NCBI GenBank assembly: GCA_937951645.1
Contig: CALFBM010000002.1
Coordinates: 1 to 43,010 of the forward strand
DNA: 43,010 nucleotides
Reading direction: 5' to 3'
Source: an uncultured Rhizobiaceae group bacterium
GTDB lineage: Bacteria > Pseudomonadota > Alphaproteobacteria > Rhizobiales > Rhizobiaceae
Made by a program: the position numbers and the translations under genes. This document shows positions 26,501 to 34,973 of this stretch, one piece after another; the first letter of the stretch is position 1, and each line of letters begins with the position of its first letter. The notes beneath the pieces were generated by a model. It saw only the letters and a program-made list of their open reading frames with translations, was not told where the DNA came from and did not search any database.

Positions 26501-27004
26501 CACGACAATAGAGATGTCGCCAAAAGGAGGGGAGCCGGATGGGAAGCCATTGTCAAAACTCACCAGAAGAGTATCCACAGAACCTGAAATGGCTTTCAAT
26601 TGAAGGGCAATGTAAGGAACTGTACCTATAACTGCAATGATTGCTGCAACACCGGCAACCTTGATGTTTTTGCCATACCGTGAGCCAAGAAAATCAGCTA
26701 CAGAAGTTATACGTTCTTCCTTGGAGAGTTTGATAACACGTCGCATAAGCGGGAAGCCAAGCGTCACAACCAGTATCGGACCCACATAAATTGCAAGGAA
26801 GTTAATGCCGCTGGTTGCAGCCAAACCAACAGATCCGAAAAAAGTCCAGGTTGTGCAATAGATTGCCAAGCTAAAAGCATAAATATTGGGTTTGCTACGA
26901 TTTTTCTCATAGCCAAGTATTTTGCGGTCGCCATAACTCGCAACTACAAATAAAAGCAGCACATAACAAACAGCGACTATTAATGTGATCCACGGTTGGA
27001 TCAT
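23519..27004 (-). CDS. Hybrid sensor histidine kinase with SSS transporter domain (CrbS/MxtR-like)
   Basis: Membrane kinase of 1161 residues from ATG 27004. Order: a full SSS symporter-like domain (about 1-500, some 13 spans; GSVGLAATSGINFLAIYVGP, FGTRHADATEHQHGLMLAVA), a linker, a PAS domain (QLEQGITVFDGNFRLASWNK), a coiled coil (EETLEGR-type), HisKA with His805 in AAGHDILQPLNAARL, HATPase (ISNALKFTETG, DTGIGI, GLGLGLSI) and a C-terminal receiver with Asp1089 (LADYHLEN). This is the CrbS/MxtR architecture linked to acetate or carbon-status sensing. GGGGAG at 27014-27019, nine bases upstream, favours 27004 over an in-frame start at 27043. It faces the response regulator gene. Confidence 0.93.
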   Translation of the reverse strand: MIQPWITLIVAVCYVLLLFVVASYGDRKILGYEKNRSKPNIYAFSLAIYCTTWTFFGSVGLAATSGINFLAIYVGPILVVTLGFPLMRRVIKLSKEERITSVADFLGSRYGKNIKVAGVAAIIAVIGTVPYIALQLKAISGSVDTLLVSFDNGFPSGSPPFGDISIVVAIALAMFAILFGTRHADATEHQHGLMLAVAMESVIKLIAFLCIGIFVTWFMFNGVQDLFSQAVENANVQKIVAKGFDVGNFLILTFLSLSVFLLLPRQFHVAVVENNSIKELERARWLFPLYLVAINLFVIPIAVAGTIQFGVVANADDYVLLLPLLEEQRVLGLLVFIGGLSAGTAMVIVATVALAIMISNDLVLPLILRSRAKLGQSEPENMESNILNIRRTSIFVVLFLAYVYYKAADNSAALASIGLVSFAAIAQLAPAFFGGLFWKGANARGAMFGMTTGFFVWTYCLLLPTLLSADNSFVTSGLFDLELLKPEALFGSSLSPIANGVIWSLFFNSIAFVIGSYSRHADPQERMQASLFVTYQAPVARYANIGQSTVRVSQLKDTLARYIGKKRTERSFDAYWETQGIKAENDGNVDNDILRFSEQLLASAIGASSSRLVHTLLMKRFDESSSTNIELLDEASRALQFNRDVLQTALDQLEQGITVFDGNFRLASWNKQFRSILNLPAKVGRAGLPLSEVVREIVHHNQLDKFDSDGEKLGYKLINQSVSWQLELPNTEEILEISTSPMPEGGIVVTWNNITQRVKAAEALKEANETLEGRVEERTRELEQAKQFADQANASKTRFLAAAGHDILQPLNAARLYSATLMERVNANKDAELADNISKSLGSVEEILGSILAISRLDTANPEIRLSEFPLQDITKQLQIEFEPIAKSEGLILKFVHSSCWIYSDRALLRRLLQNLISNALKFTETGTVLVGSKRNGDQISLEVLDTGIGIREEEKEHIFGEFMRLNNMPNQVPGLGLGLSIVERISKLLELNVELDSIPQKGTHFKILLKRVKAKDTTKKVQLPSRKRKPGQLTGTTVLCIDNEPAILKGMSALLEEWGCIVPTAQDLDQAIEQASNKLALPDLVLADYHLENTTGIEVYKRLVETVGRPLPGVLITADRSEEVKRLAENAGLSLLNKPVKPAALRALVSQNKRRPMAAE

Positions 27005-27244
27005 GCTTTGATTCTCCCCAAAAGCATGCGTTATTTTTATCAATTATTCTTACATTGATATCAGCATATTTCACAATCATTTGTCTAATTTCCATTTTCC
27101 TTTACGTAATGGCAAAAAATATCGAATTTTGAGACTTTTTTACGGGATTTTATAAATTTAGGTCTTAACTTAAAGGTTAAAATTGCGTAAATAACGTTAG
27201 GGCATCAATTGTGGTGTATTTATTATTTCTAGAGGGGAATACAA

Positions 27245-27652
27245 ATGGTTAATGAATTTAAAGACTTTATCATGAAGGGCAATGTAATGGACTTGGCAGT
27301 TGGTGTGATCATCGCTGGTGCCTTTGCTCTTATCACAGCATCTTTGGTTGGCGATATTATTATGCCGATCGTTGGTGCTATTTTCGGCGGTTTGGACTTC
27401 TCGAACTACTTTATCGGACTTAGCGACAGCGTAACGGCTACAACGCTTGAAGCAGCTAAAGAACAAGGCGCTGTACTTGCGTACGGTTCATTCCTTACAA
27501 CACTTATCAATTTCGTTATTATTGGTTTTATCATTTTCATGATGGTGCGTTTTGTTAAAGGTCTTGAAAAGAAAAAAGAAGAAGAAGCTCCTGCGGCTCC
27601 GCCGGCACAAGAAGTTCTTCTTGCAGAAATTCGCGATCTTTTGAAAAAGTAA
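27245..27652 (+). CDS. mscL: Large-conductance mechanosensitive channel MscL
   Basis: Homopentameric inner-membrane channel that opens under membrane tension and releases solutes on osmotic downshock. The 135 residues follow the family throughout: [23 protein letters not shown] (N-terminal helix and first span), the periplasmic loop ending [17 protein letters not shown], a second span, and the cytoplasmic charged cluster [15 protein letters not shown] with the closing helical bundle [18 protein letters not shown] ribosome site precedes the ATG. It is a monocistronic gene: a strong terminator follows, and the kinase gene is divergent 240 bases away. Confidence 0.98.
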   Translation: MVNEFKDFIMKGNVMDLAVGVIIAGAFALITASLVGDIIMPIVGAIFGGLDFSNYFIGLSDSVTATTLEAAKEQGAVLAYGSFLTTLINFVIIGFIIFMMVRFVKGLEKKKEEEAPAAPPAQEVLLAEIRDLLKK

Positions 27653-27673
27653 TTTTTAAAAGATAGTAACTTT

Positions 27674-27708
27674 AAAACCCTGGATGAAAATCCGGGGTTT
27701 TTTATTTT
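27674..27708 (+). terminator. Rho-independent terminator after mscL
   Basis: AAAACCCTGGAT (27674-27685) pairs with ATCCGGGGTTTT (27690-27701) around a GAAA tetraloop, with one wobble pair, and a T-rich tract follows. It lies 22 bases past the mscL stop and separates mscL from the secretion genes. Confidence 0.93.
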
Positions 27709-27816
27709 CTGGGATACGTTATTTTCGTAAGCCTGAATTAATTTTTCTGCTATAAACCATATTTGGAGATTAGGTGTGTTGCACCAATCTGATGAGGCAA
27801 ATAAAGGACTTACAAA

Positions 27817-29532
27817 ATGGAAAATCTTGCGAAGGCAACACGCGGGTTTAAAGGCACGATGATTATCATCGCATTCTTTTCATTTTTTGCAAATTTATTG
27901 CAATTGACGATCCCTCTTTACATGTTGCAAATCTATGATCGTGTCCTGCCATCACAATCCAGTAATACACTTGTTTTTTTATCAATTCTTGCAGCATTTG
28001 CTCTGATTATTCTGGGCTTGACAGAAATGGTTCGCCAAATCCTGGCAACAAGAGCAGCCGCAAAACTGGATGCTGTACTTGCAAACGATGTGATGGAGCG
28101 CGTCATTACTGAGGGTCATAAAACAAATGGTGACATTCAACCTTTAAGAAATTTGCAGGCCGTCAGAAATATTTTGTCATCAAAGATACTATTTGGTGTT
28201 ATCGATTTTCCATTCTCGCTGATTTTTATTGCATGTCTTTATCTGGTGCATCCTTCTTTGTTTTGGCTCACAGTTGTGGGTGCCATCGTCTTGATGGTTG
28301 TAGCAATTCTGAATTTGAAATTCACTGAAAAATCTTCTGGTGAACAAGTGCATGCAAACGTGGTTGCTAACCAACAGTCTGAATTTTTTGCTCGTAATTC
28401 TGATAGCATTATCGCGATGGGGATGATGAAAGACGTTGTTGCAAGCTGGGGGAACTGGAATGCAAATGCCTTGGTTGCAGCAGATAAGTCTGCAAACCGA
28501 AATTCATTTTTCGGTGGTATCTCACGTACGATACGTTTTGGTATTCAGGCTGCAATGTTGGGTTATGGTGCATACCTTGTTCAACAAGGTGAGATGACTG
28601 CAGGCATGATTTTTGCCGCGTCTATTATTTCTGGGCGCGCGTTGCAGCCAATTGACATGGTGATCAATTCCTGGCCCCAGTTAAGTGCTGGAAGGCGCTC
28701 TTGGGAAAAAGTCAAAGATTTTGTATCACAGACTGAGCGCCGTGAAAATTATACACAGGTTGCGGAACCTACAGGCCAGCTTGCAGTAGAAGGCATTCTT
28801 CAGCCTAATCCGGTTGACCGCAAAAAACCACCCATCCTGAATCGTATTTCATTCAACCTTGCGGCAGGTGAGTCTGTTGCTGTAATTGGTCCTTCAGGCT
28901 CAGGGAAATCCACGCTTGCCCGTATTATTATTGGTGCGTTTAAACCTTTTGCAGGTGATGTTCGTATTGATGGCAATAATATTTCAAACTGGAATCCACA
29001 GGATTTAGGGCAATACGTTGGTTATCTTGCACAGGATGTTGAACTTCTGCCTGGAACAATTGCTCAAAATATCGCACGCTTCAGACCTGAGGCAAAGGAT
29101 GAAGATATTCGACGTGCGGCGGAAATGGCACATGTAGAAGACCTTATCAAGAAAATGCCTCATGGTTATGATACTCCGATTGGTCCAGGTGGACTGTCTG
29201 TTTCAGGGGGGGAAAAGCAACGTATAGGATTGGCAAGAGCCTTTTTTGGCGACCCCAAGATACTGGTTCTGGATGAACCAAATTCCAGTCTGGATCGTAT
29301 GGGTGAAAACGCTTTACTTCGTTCATTGCTGGAGGCAAAGAAAAGTAAAATTACAGTCTTTCTGGTGACCCAGCGTGACAGCGTCATCAAGGTGGTTGAT
29401 AATATAATGCGGATGAATGATGGTCAGATTGTTGATTATGGGCCTAGTGAAGAAGTGATTAAGGCCACAAAAGAACGCGCCCAAAAAGTAGCGCAAATAC
29501 GCCAACAGGCATCAATCAAGGTTGAGGGTTAA
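27817..29532 (+). CDS. Type I secretion permease/ATPase, PrtD/PrsD-like
   Basis: Fused membrane and ATPase subunit of a type I (RTX-type) exporter, 571 residues. The N-terminal domain has about six spans, starting with FFANLLQLTIPLYMLQIYDR, the PrtD opening. The ATPase domain has Walker A GPSGSGKS (358-365), the signature SVSGGEKQR (from 461), Walker B ILVLDEPNSSLD and the switch region VTQRD. The DEPNSSLD wording is typical of the PrtD group. The adaptor gene follows after three bases. No substrate with Gly-Asp nonapeptide repeats and no tolC-like gene is in the window, so the cargo is unknown. Confidence 0.95.
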   Translation: MENLAKATRGFKGTMIIIAFFSFFANLLQLTIPLYMLQIYDRVLPSQSSNTLVFLSILAAFALIILGLTEMVRQILATRAAAKLDAVLANDVMERVITEGHKTNGDIQPLRNLQAVRNILSSKILFGVIDFPFSLIFIACLYLVHPSLFWLTVVGAIVLMVVAILNLKFTEKSSGEQVHANVVANQQSEFFARNSDSIIAMGMMKDVVASWGNWNANALVAADKSANRNSFFGGISRTIRFGIQAAMLGYGAYLVQQGEMTAGMIFAASIISGRALQPIDMVINSWPQLSAGRRSWEKVKDFVSQTERRENYTQVAEPTGQLAVEGILQPNPVDRKKPPILNRISFNLAAGESVAVIGPSGSGKSTLARIIIGAFKPFAGDVRIDGNNISNWNPQDLGQYVGYLAQDVELLPGTIAQNIARFRPEAKDEDIRRAAEMAHVEDLIKKMPHGYDTPIGPGGLSVSGGEKQRIGLARAFFGDPKILVLDEPNSSLDRMGENALLRSLLEAKKSKITVFLVTQRDSVIKVVDNIMRMNDGQIVDYGPSEEVIKATKERAQKVAQIRQQASIKVEG

Positions 29533-29535
29533 GAT

Positions 29536-30870
29536 ATGGAAAATATACCAAATATGCTTGCCCAAAACGACTGGCGTAAAAGAGTACCTACAAGCATTAA
29601 AAAACCTTTGTTAATGGGACTTGTGGTAATCGGTGTATTTTTTGCGGGCTTTGGTTATTGGGCAATCCGTGCGCCGATTGCAGGCGCTGCTATTGCGCCT
29701 GGTGTTGTAATTGCAAGCGGGCAAAACCAAAGCATTGATCACTTGGAAGGTGGTATTATTTCAGAAATCACGACTAGAAATGGTGCCTTGGTTAAGCAGG
29801 GTGACGCATTGGTTTATCTTGATCCAACACAAGCTGCATCAAGCCGAAACCGCGTTGAAAAATCATTGGTGGCACTTTCTGCAAACCTTGCCCGCATGAC
29901 TGCAGAAATGTCAGGTGCGGATGAAATTCGTTTTCCTGATACATTATTGGAGCGAGCAAATAAAAACCAACAGACTCAGCCCCTGGAATTGCAAAAGGCA
30001 GAGTTTGAATCGCGTCTAATTCAGCACAAGTCGGAGTTAAGTGTTCTTGATGAGCAAGTGAGTGCGATTGAACAGGAAATGTCTGGTATAGAATTGCAGA
30101 TTGAAGCTGAGAAGACCAAGCTTGTTGTTTTAAAAGATGAGATAAAAGCTAAAGAGTCTTTACTCAAGCGGGGCCTTACGCCAAAAAACCAATACAATGC
30201 CTTATTGCGTGAACAGGCAGACACCAAAGGTGCGATTGGCGCTCTTGCAGCAAGAATTGGACAACGCAAGAAGTCAATTTCAGAAGTCAGGGTTCGTCAG
30301 GAAACAATTCGTGCAACCCGCCGTTCGGAAGCTTCCAGCCAGATAAATGAACTGCGAACACAAATTGATGATCTGGATGAACAGCTTACTTCACGCGCGG
30401 ATATTCTGCAGCGCATGGTCATCCGTGCACCTGTTGATGGTGTAATTGTGAAAATTGAAAAGAACACCATTGGCAGCATCATACGTCCTGGCGAAACGGT
30501 TTTGGAGCTTCTGCCAACTTCAAGTGATTTGATTATCTCTGCGCGTGTTTCTCCAATCGATATTGATATTGTGACCATTGGCCAGGAAGCAAGCATTCGA
30601 TTCTCGGCACTTAATGCACGCACTACGCCAGAAGTTCCCGCAACAGTTGAATATATATCTGCTGACCGTTTGATTGATCAGGCAACCCAGGAGGTCTATT
30701 TTGATGCGCGTTTGAAGTTGATAGATGATCTTCCTGAAGATTTTAATCCTGAAAAAATCTATGCAGGCATGCCTGTAGATGCTTTCATAAAGACAGGTGA
30801 CAGAACCTTTGTTGAGTATTTGGTAAAACCCATAACGGATAGTTTCAGAGGCGCATTTACAGAAGAGTAA
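29536..30870 (+). CDS. Type I secretion periplasmic adaptor (HlyD/PrtE/PrsE-like)
   Basis: Membrane fusion protein of 444 residues joining the PrtD-like ATPase to an outer-membrane channel. A short cytoplasmic tail, one span at about 24-44, then the lipoyl half-motif GVVIASGQNQSIDHLEGGII (family hallmark DHLEGGII), a long coiled-coil hairpin (about 130-290, many Glu/Gln/Lys), the second lipoyl half MVIRAPVDGVIVKIEKNTIG, and a beta-barrel end with YAGMPVDAFIKTGDRTFVEY. Length and order fit the PrtE group. It starts three bases after the ATPase stop and ends two bases before the convergent xseA stop. Confidence 0.95.
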   Translation: MENIPNMLAQNDWRKRVPTSIKKPLLMGLVVIGVFFAGFGYWAIRAPIAGAAIAPGVVIASGQNQSIDHLEGGIISEITTRNGALVKQGDALVYLDPTQAASSRNRVEKSLVALSANLARMTAEMSGADEIRFPDTLLERANKNQQTQPLELQKAEFESRLIQHKSELSVLDEQVSAIEQEMSGIELQIEAEKTKLVVLKDEIKAKESLLKRGLTPKNQYNALLREQADTKGAIGALAARIGQRKKSISEVRVRQETIRATRRSEASSQINELRTQIDDLDEQLTSRADILQRMVIRAPVDGVIVKIEKNTIGSIIRPGETVLELLPTSSDLIISARVSPIDIDIVTIGQEASIRFSALNARTTPEVPATVEYISADRLIDQATQEVYFDARLKLIDDLPEDFNPEKIYAGMPVDAFIKTGDRTFVEYLVKPITDSFRGAFTEE

Positions 30871-30872
30871 TT

Positions 30873-32366
30873 TTAAAAAAGATCGCCTTGTGAAGATGGT
30901 TTTTTTGGCGTTTTGTCAGTTTTCTTCGATGCTTGTGTTTTAACACCGCCTCCTGCTGCAACCGCAGAAATGCTTCCGTCTTTTAATTCAACAGAAAAAG
31001 CTTCACCTGATTTAATATTTGCCGCAGAAGCGACGGGTATGTCTTTTGTATTGCGAATGACGGCATAGCCCCGATCCAAAATGCTTTTGTAGGATAAACT
31101 GCCAAGCAATCTGTTGGCCTGGTCATATCGCGCCTTTGTTCTTGTAATCTTGTTGCTGAAGGCATTGGTGTTACGTCGTTTCAGTTCTGAAACATAAGTA
31201 AGTGTTGATGCAATTTTATTGCGATGCGCAACACTTGTACGGCGACCCAATGCATCCAGTTTGTCATGATTTCGCGCGATGACCAAAGATAATCCTCTAT
31301 GAGACAATCGCCCTGCAATAGTTTCATAACTTGTACGTTTGCGCCGCGTTGCCAAATCAAGTCCGCGCCCAAGCCTTCCTGAAGCTTCATCAAGCCTGCG
31401 CCTTGGCAAGGCAAGCAGCATGTCTGGAGAGGCAAGTCCTCGTGTTGCTGCAAGCAGGTTACTACGTGCTTTTTCAAATTGTCTGGTTAGTGCTGATTGT
31501 AACCGCGCTTTATAACTTGCGACCGTTGCATCAAGTTCAGCTTTTACAGGTATGGCAAGTTCTGCAGCGCCTGTTGGTGTGGGTGCACGAACATCAGCAG
31601 CAAGATCAATCAGGGTCCAGTCGGTTTCATGACCTACTGCAGAAATAAGCGGGATATCAGAATCGGCTGCTGCACGAACAACAATTTCATCGTTAAATCC
31701 CCAAAGGTCTTCAACGGAGCCACCCCCACGAGCAACAATTATAAGGTCGGGTTTTTCTTCCATGGCGTTAAAGCCATTAATGGCATTGCTTACTTCTGTG
31801 CCTGTTGTCTCACCTTGAACGCGTACTGGCCAGACCATCACGTGTAAGGGAAAACGGTCAGAGATACGGTGAAGTACGTCTCGTATAACAGCACCCGTAG
31901 GAGAGGTAATCACTCCAATCTTTTTTGGCATGTAAGGAAGAAGCTGTTTGCGTTCAGGTGCAAAAAGACCCTCTGCTTCAAGCTTTGCTTTTCGCTCTTG
32001 CAACAAAGCCATTAATGCACCAGCACCGGCTGGTTCCAGATTGTCAATTACAACCTGATATTTGGATGATCCCGGATAAGTTGTCAGTTTGCCAGAGGCA
32101 ATAACTTCAAGACCTTCTTGGGGAAAATGTTTAAGCTTGTTGGCAACACCTTTCCATATAACGGCTTCGATCCTGGCGCGATCATCTTTAAGCGCAAAAT
32201 AACAATGTCCCGAGGAGTGTGCTCCGCGAAAACCTGTTATTTCACCTCGAATACGCACATAGCCAAAGCGTTCCTCAACTGTCTTTTTAAGTGAAGAAGA
32301 AATTTCGGTGACTGTATATTCAGTCTGGTTGGTTTTGGCATTGCCAGTATCGGAATAAGTGTTCAT
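30873..32366 (-). CDS. xseA: Exodeoxyribonuclease VII large subunit
   Basis: Catalytic subunit of exonuclease VII, which degrades single-stranded DNA from both ends, 497 residues. The N-terminal OB-fold has VRIRGEITGFRGAHSSGHCY and FALKDDRARIEAVIWKG; the catalytic domain has SPTGAVIRDVLHRISDRFP, ARGGGSVEDLWGFNDE and SAVGHETDWTLIDLAADVRA followed by PTPTGAAE; a long coiled coil and a C-terminal barrel (LDRGYAVIRN) follow. The Lys/Thr-rich tail is extra. The small subunit gene xseB is not adjacent, as is usual. It converges with the adaptor gene. Confidence 0.97.
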   Translation of the reverse strand: MNTYSDTGNAKTNQTEYTVTEISSSLKKTVEERFGYVRIRGEITGFRGAHSSGHCYFALKDDRARIEAVIWKGVANKLKHFPQEGLEVIASGKLTTYPGSSKYQVVIDNLEPAGAGALMALLQERKAKLEAEGLFAPERKQLLPYMPKKIGVITSPTGAVIRDVLHRISDRFPLHVMVWPVRVQGETTGTEVSNAINGFNAMEEKPDLIIVARGGGSVEDLWGFNDEIVVRAAADSDIPLISAVGHETDWTLIDLAADVRAPTPTGAAELAIPVKAELDATVASYKARLQSALTRQFEKARSNLLAATRGLASPDMLLALPRRRLDEASGRLGRGLDLATRRKRTSYETIAGRLSHRGLSLVIARNHDKLDALGRRTSVAHRNKIASTLTYVSELKRRNTNAFSNKITRTKARYDQANRLLGSLSYKSILDRGYAVIRNTKDIPVASAANIKSGEAFSVELKDGSISAVAAGGGVKTQASKKTDKTPKKPSSQGDLF

Positions 32367-32404
32367 GCAATTCTTTTAGCAAAAACTGCATGAAACGTAA
32401 GCAA

Positions 32405-33952
32405 TCAAATTTCCTGTTTGGGGCGGAAACTTCGCGCTATCCACAGAACTCCAAGTGCGAATGCCACTGTAAAAGCTGCAAAATACCATAATTCGCCTGC
32501 TACCAGTGCAGCACTGGCTGCCCACATGATAGAAGAAAAAGCTTCTGATAAAGTTGCAACTTTGGATGAAGTCTGTCTGCGGCGGAAATTTGAGCGTTTT
32601 GCCTGACTTCTAAACCATAGCTGTATCATGGTTGCAGAAATGGTTGCACATGCTATACCGCCCGCAGCAATAACTGCCATTTTTATCTCAATAAAAGTCA
32701 TAAGCAAAATGATAGGTGCTGCAATAAATGTGATTGCACCAAGCACAGCTTCTATTTTGGCGCGAATAACTGCACCTTTTGCTACAGGAGCTGTTTGCAC
32801 AAGCTGAGGTGCATCTTCACCAGAGATGGCAAGCCATGCCAACCCACCAGATAACTGGCCTGTTGCCATAACCAGAACAGGAATAACTACAATTGCGATA
32901 GAACTTGCCTGGCCAAAACTTTGCCACAGCATGAAGGCTGGAGGAATAAGATATAAAACCTGCATTAATGTCTGAGACAACAACCAATGGTCGCGAAGCA
33001 GTAGCCGCCATTCCTTGTGTCTTAAAGTAGATGCTATACTCCTCATTTTGAAATTGATCTCTTTGGGTTTGCTGACATGTGCAGTTTGGCTAACGCCTGC
33101 AGCATTGATGACGTATTCACCAAACTTGCCTGCAAAAGCTGCTATAGTCGTAAGCAATAAGCCAAACGAAAGAGTGAGCATTATCAACAGTGCGCCAGTT
33201 TCGCCCATGACGGCGCGCGCAGGCATCCATAGCAGGCTGTCCAGGTCGGGCACTATTTGTGCAACGGCTTGTGATGATAAAAATTCAAATCGAGATAAAC
33301 TTCCAAGAGAAGAAATAGCAGCAAGCTGGATACCGATTATAAAGCCTGCACCTACAATTGCTGCAATGATTTGAGAAATTAGTCGTGTGCGTTTTGCGCC
33401 TAATGTCTTGAACATTAATATCGTAATACTGAGCGATGCTGCGGTGGAAATTGCACCACAGGCAATAACGACAAGATAAGCAGACAGCCACAGGATATTA
33501 TCAAAAATGGCAAGAATGTTTATCGCTGCACCAAACAATAAAAGAGACAGCATCGCAGTTGAAGTAGCAATCGCACCTATGCGAATAGTGAATACTTTTT
33601 TTGCCGAGGTGGGCGATGATAAAATCAAGTCCAAATCAGAACGAGAGTAAAATACTCTTGTTACAAGCTCCAAAGCTTGTGACATCATCAAGGACAATGT
33701 GAGAATAATACTGCCCGTTACAATTGCCATAAAGCTTTTGTCGATGACCAGACCACTTTGAATTTTGGGAATAAGAATAACATATGCAATTGTGTGGATG
33801 ACCAAGATTGCAATGCTTATAAAAGCAATAACGCCTTTTTCGCGCCCAGGCTTTCCAGCACTCATCATTCTAACAAAATCACGCCATGATAAATTAAACT
33901 CATGACGAGCAAACCAGCCAAGGGACCCTACACTCGGGTTTGAAATACTCAT
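32405..33952 (-). CDS. ABC exporter permease (ABC-2-like), about 12 spans
   Basis: Membrane protein of 515 residues with roughly twelve hydrophobic spans in two halves, each preceded by an amphipathic stretch (WFARHEFNLSWRDFVRMMSA at the start; LRHKEWRLLLRDHWLLSQTL at the middle). The internal repetition is that of ABC-2-type export permeases. Its ATG overlaps the upstream ATPase stop by four bases, so both are made together. It ends with a basic tail RSFRPKQEI. No substrate can be named; the family includes exporters of peptides, drugs and lipids. Confidence 0.85.
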   Translation of the reverse strand: MSISNPSVGSLGWFARHEFNLSWRDFVRMMSAGKPGREKGVIAFISIAILVIHTIAYVILIPKIQSGLVIDKSFMAIVTGSIILTLSLMMSQALELVTRVFYSRSDLDLILSSPTSAKKVFTIRIGAIATSTAMLSLLLFGAAINILAIFDNILWLSAYLVVIACGAISTAASLSITILMFKTLGAKRTRLISQIIAAIVGAGFIIGIQLAAISSLGSLSRFEFLSSQAVAQIVPDLDSLLWMPARAVMGETGALLIMLTLSFGLLLTTIAAFAGKFGEYVINAAGVSQTAHVSKPKEINFKMRSIASTLRHKEWRLLLRDHWLLSQTLMQVLYLIPPAFMLWQSFGQASSIAIVVIPVLVMATGQLSGGLAWLAISGEDAPQLVQTAPVAKGAVIRAKIEAVLGAITFIAAPIILLMTFIEIKMAVIAAGGIACATISATMIQLWFRSQAKRSNFRRRQTSSKVATLSEAFSSIMWAASAALVAGELWYFAAFTVAFALGVLWIARSFRPKQEI

Positions 33953-34719
33953 GCTGCTTGCTCGGCAAGGTCAAGGTTTGTCTCGTTATCATCCTCGACA
34001 AGTTCAAGGAAAATATCTTCAAGACTGTTTGCTTTATCTCCTGTCTGGTTTCTTAAACCATCCAGAGTACCTTCGGCAATTAAACGTCCTTTGGAAATCA
34101 CACCAATGCGTTCTGCCATGCGTTCTGCAACTTCGAGAATATGGGTTGTCATGATAACAGAGCAACCTTTTTCTACACGTGCCAAAAGAACATCTTTTAC
34201 CAGGCGTGCAGAACCGGCATCCAAACCTGTGAGCGGCTCATCCAGAATAATAAGACGAGGGTCATGCACCAATGCACCAGCAAGCGCTACCTTCTGGCGC
34301 ATGCCTTTTGAAAAACCTTCGCAACGTTCATGCGCATGTGGGGAAAGTGCCAGCCAATCAAGAAGCTCATTTGCATTCTTGCGGGCCCGGGTGCTGTCAA
34401 TTTCCCAAAGACCCGCCACAAATTCAAGGTATTCAAGAGGGCTAAGGCGGTCATAAATCATGGGTTCGTCAGGAACCCATGCCATCATTTTTTTCACACC
34501 AATGGGATTTGTAAATGCGCTTTCACCAAACACACTAATATTACCGCTATCGGCTTGTAGAAGGCCTGCCACCATTCTTAGCGATGTTGTTTTACCTGCA
34601 CCATTTGGTCCCAGCAGCGCATAAAATTCTCCGCCATGAACTGAAAATGATAAGTTGTTAACTGCTGGTCTATCAAACGTTTTTGAAAGATTGGAAACTT
34701 CTAATGCGTGACTGCTCAT
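33949..34719 (-). CDS. ABC transporter ATP-binding protein
   Basis: ATPase subunit of 256 residues partnered with the permease that follows. Walker A GPNGAGKT (37-44), Q-loop equivalent VPDEP, signature FSKGMRQK (138-145), Walker B LIILDEPLTGLD (158-169) and H-loop MTTHI. The FSKGM signature is that of the drug/antibiotic exporter (ABC-2) ATPases. It has a short acidic tail beyond the core. Upstream lies a 250-base AT-rich gap to the divergent PilZ-like gene, which must hold both promoters. Confidence 0.95.
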   Translation of the reverse strand: MSSHALEVSNLSKTFDRPAVNNLSFSVHGGEFYALLGPNGAGKTTSLRMVAGLLQADSGNISVFGESAFTNPIGVKKMMAWVPDEPMIYDRLSPLEYLEFVAGLWEIDSTRARKNANELLDWLALSPHAHERCEGFSKGMRQKVALAGALVHDPRLIILDEPLTGLDAGSARLVKDVLLARVEKGCSVIMTTHILEVAERMAERIGVISKGRLIAEGTLDGLRNQTGDKANSLEDIFLELVEDDNETNLDLAEQAA

Positions 34720-34911
34720 TGATATTTTTATACCCCGTTTAAATCATTAAACGAGAGTGCCATCGTTAAGTTTATCAAGAGTAAATCTAATTGTGCAGGT
34801 TTTGTAGAATCCATATTTTGCATGGTTTTTAATATTAAAGGCTTATGCATATTTTATAAAATATGGCTTGAATCATTTATTATTGGGGTATTTTGGCAAT
34901 ATTTTTTGAGC

Positions 34912-34927
34912 TTAATTCAACATTAAC
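34912..34927. promoter_or_regulatory. CtrA-like box TTAA-N7-TTAAC upstream of the PilZ-like gene
   Basis: TTAATTCAACATTAAC matches the alphaproteobacterial CtrA consensus TTAA-N7-TTAA exactly and ends 46 bases before the PilZ-like ATG at 34974. In sequence this AT-rich, one or two such matches per 43 kb are expected by chance, so intergenic position is the main support. Binding is inferred. Confidence 0.45.
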
Positions 34928-34973
34928 CCTATTTGTATTATTTTGAGTTTGTAGGCATTGCTTACGCATTTTG

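Noticed and set aside
27109-27117. TTTACGTAA as a second MerR operator half near mscL
   Set aside because: Only a half-site is present without the paired arm, so it does not match the dyad at 3839-3856.
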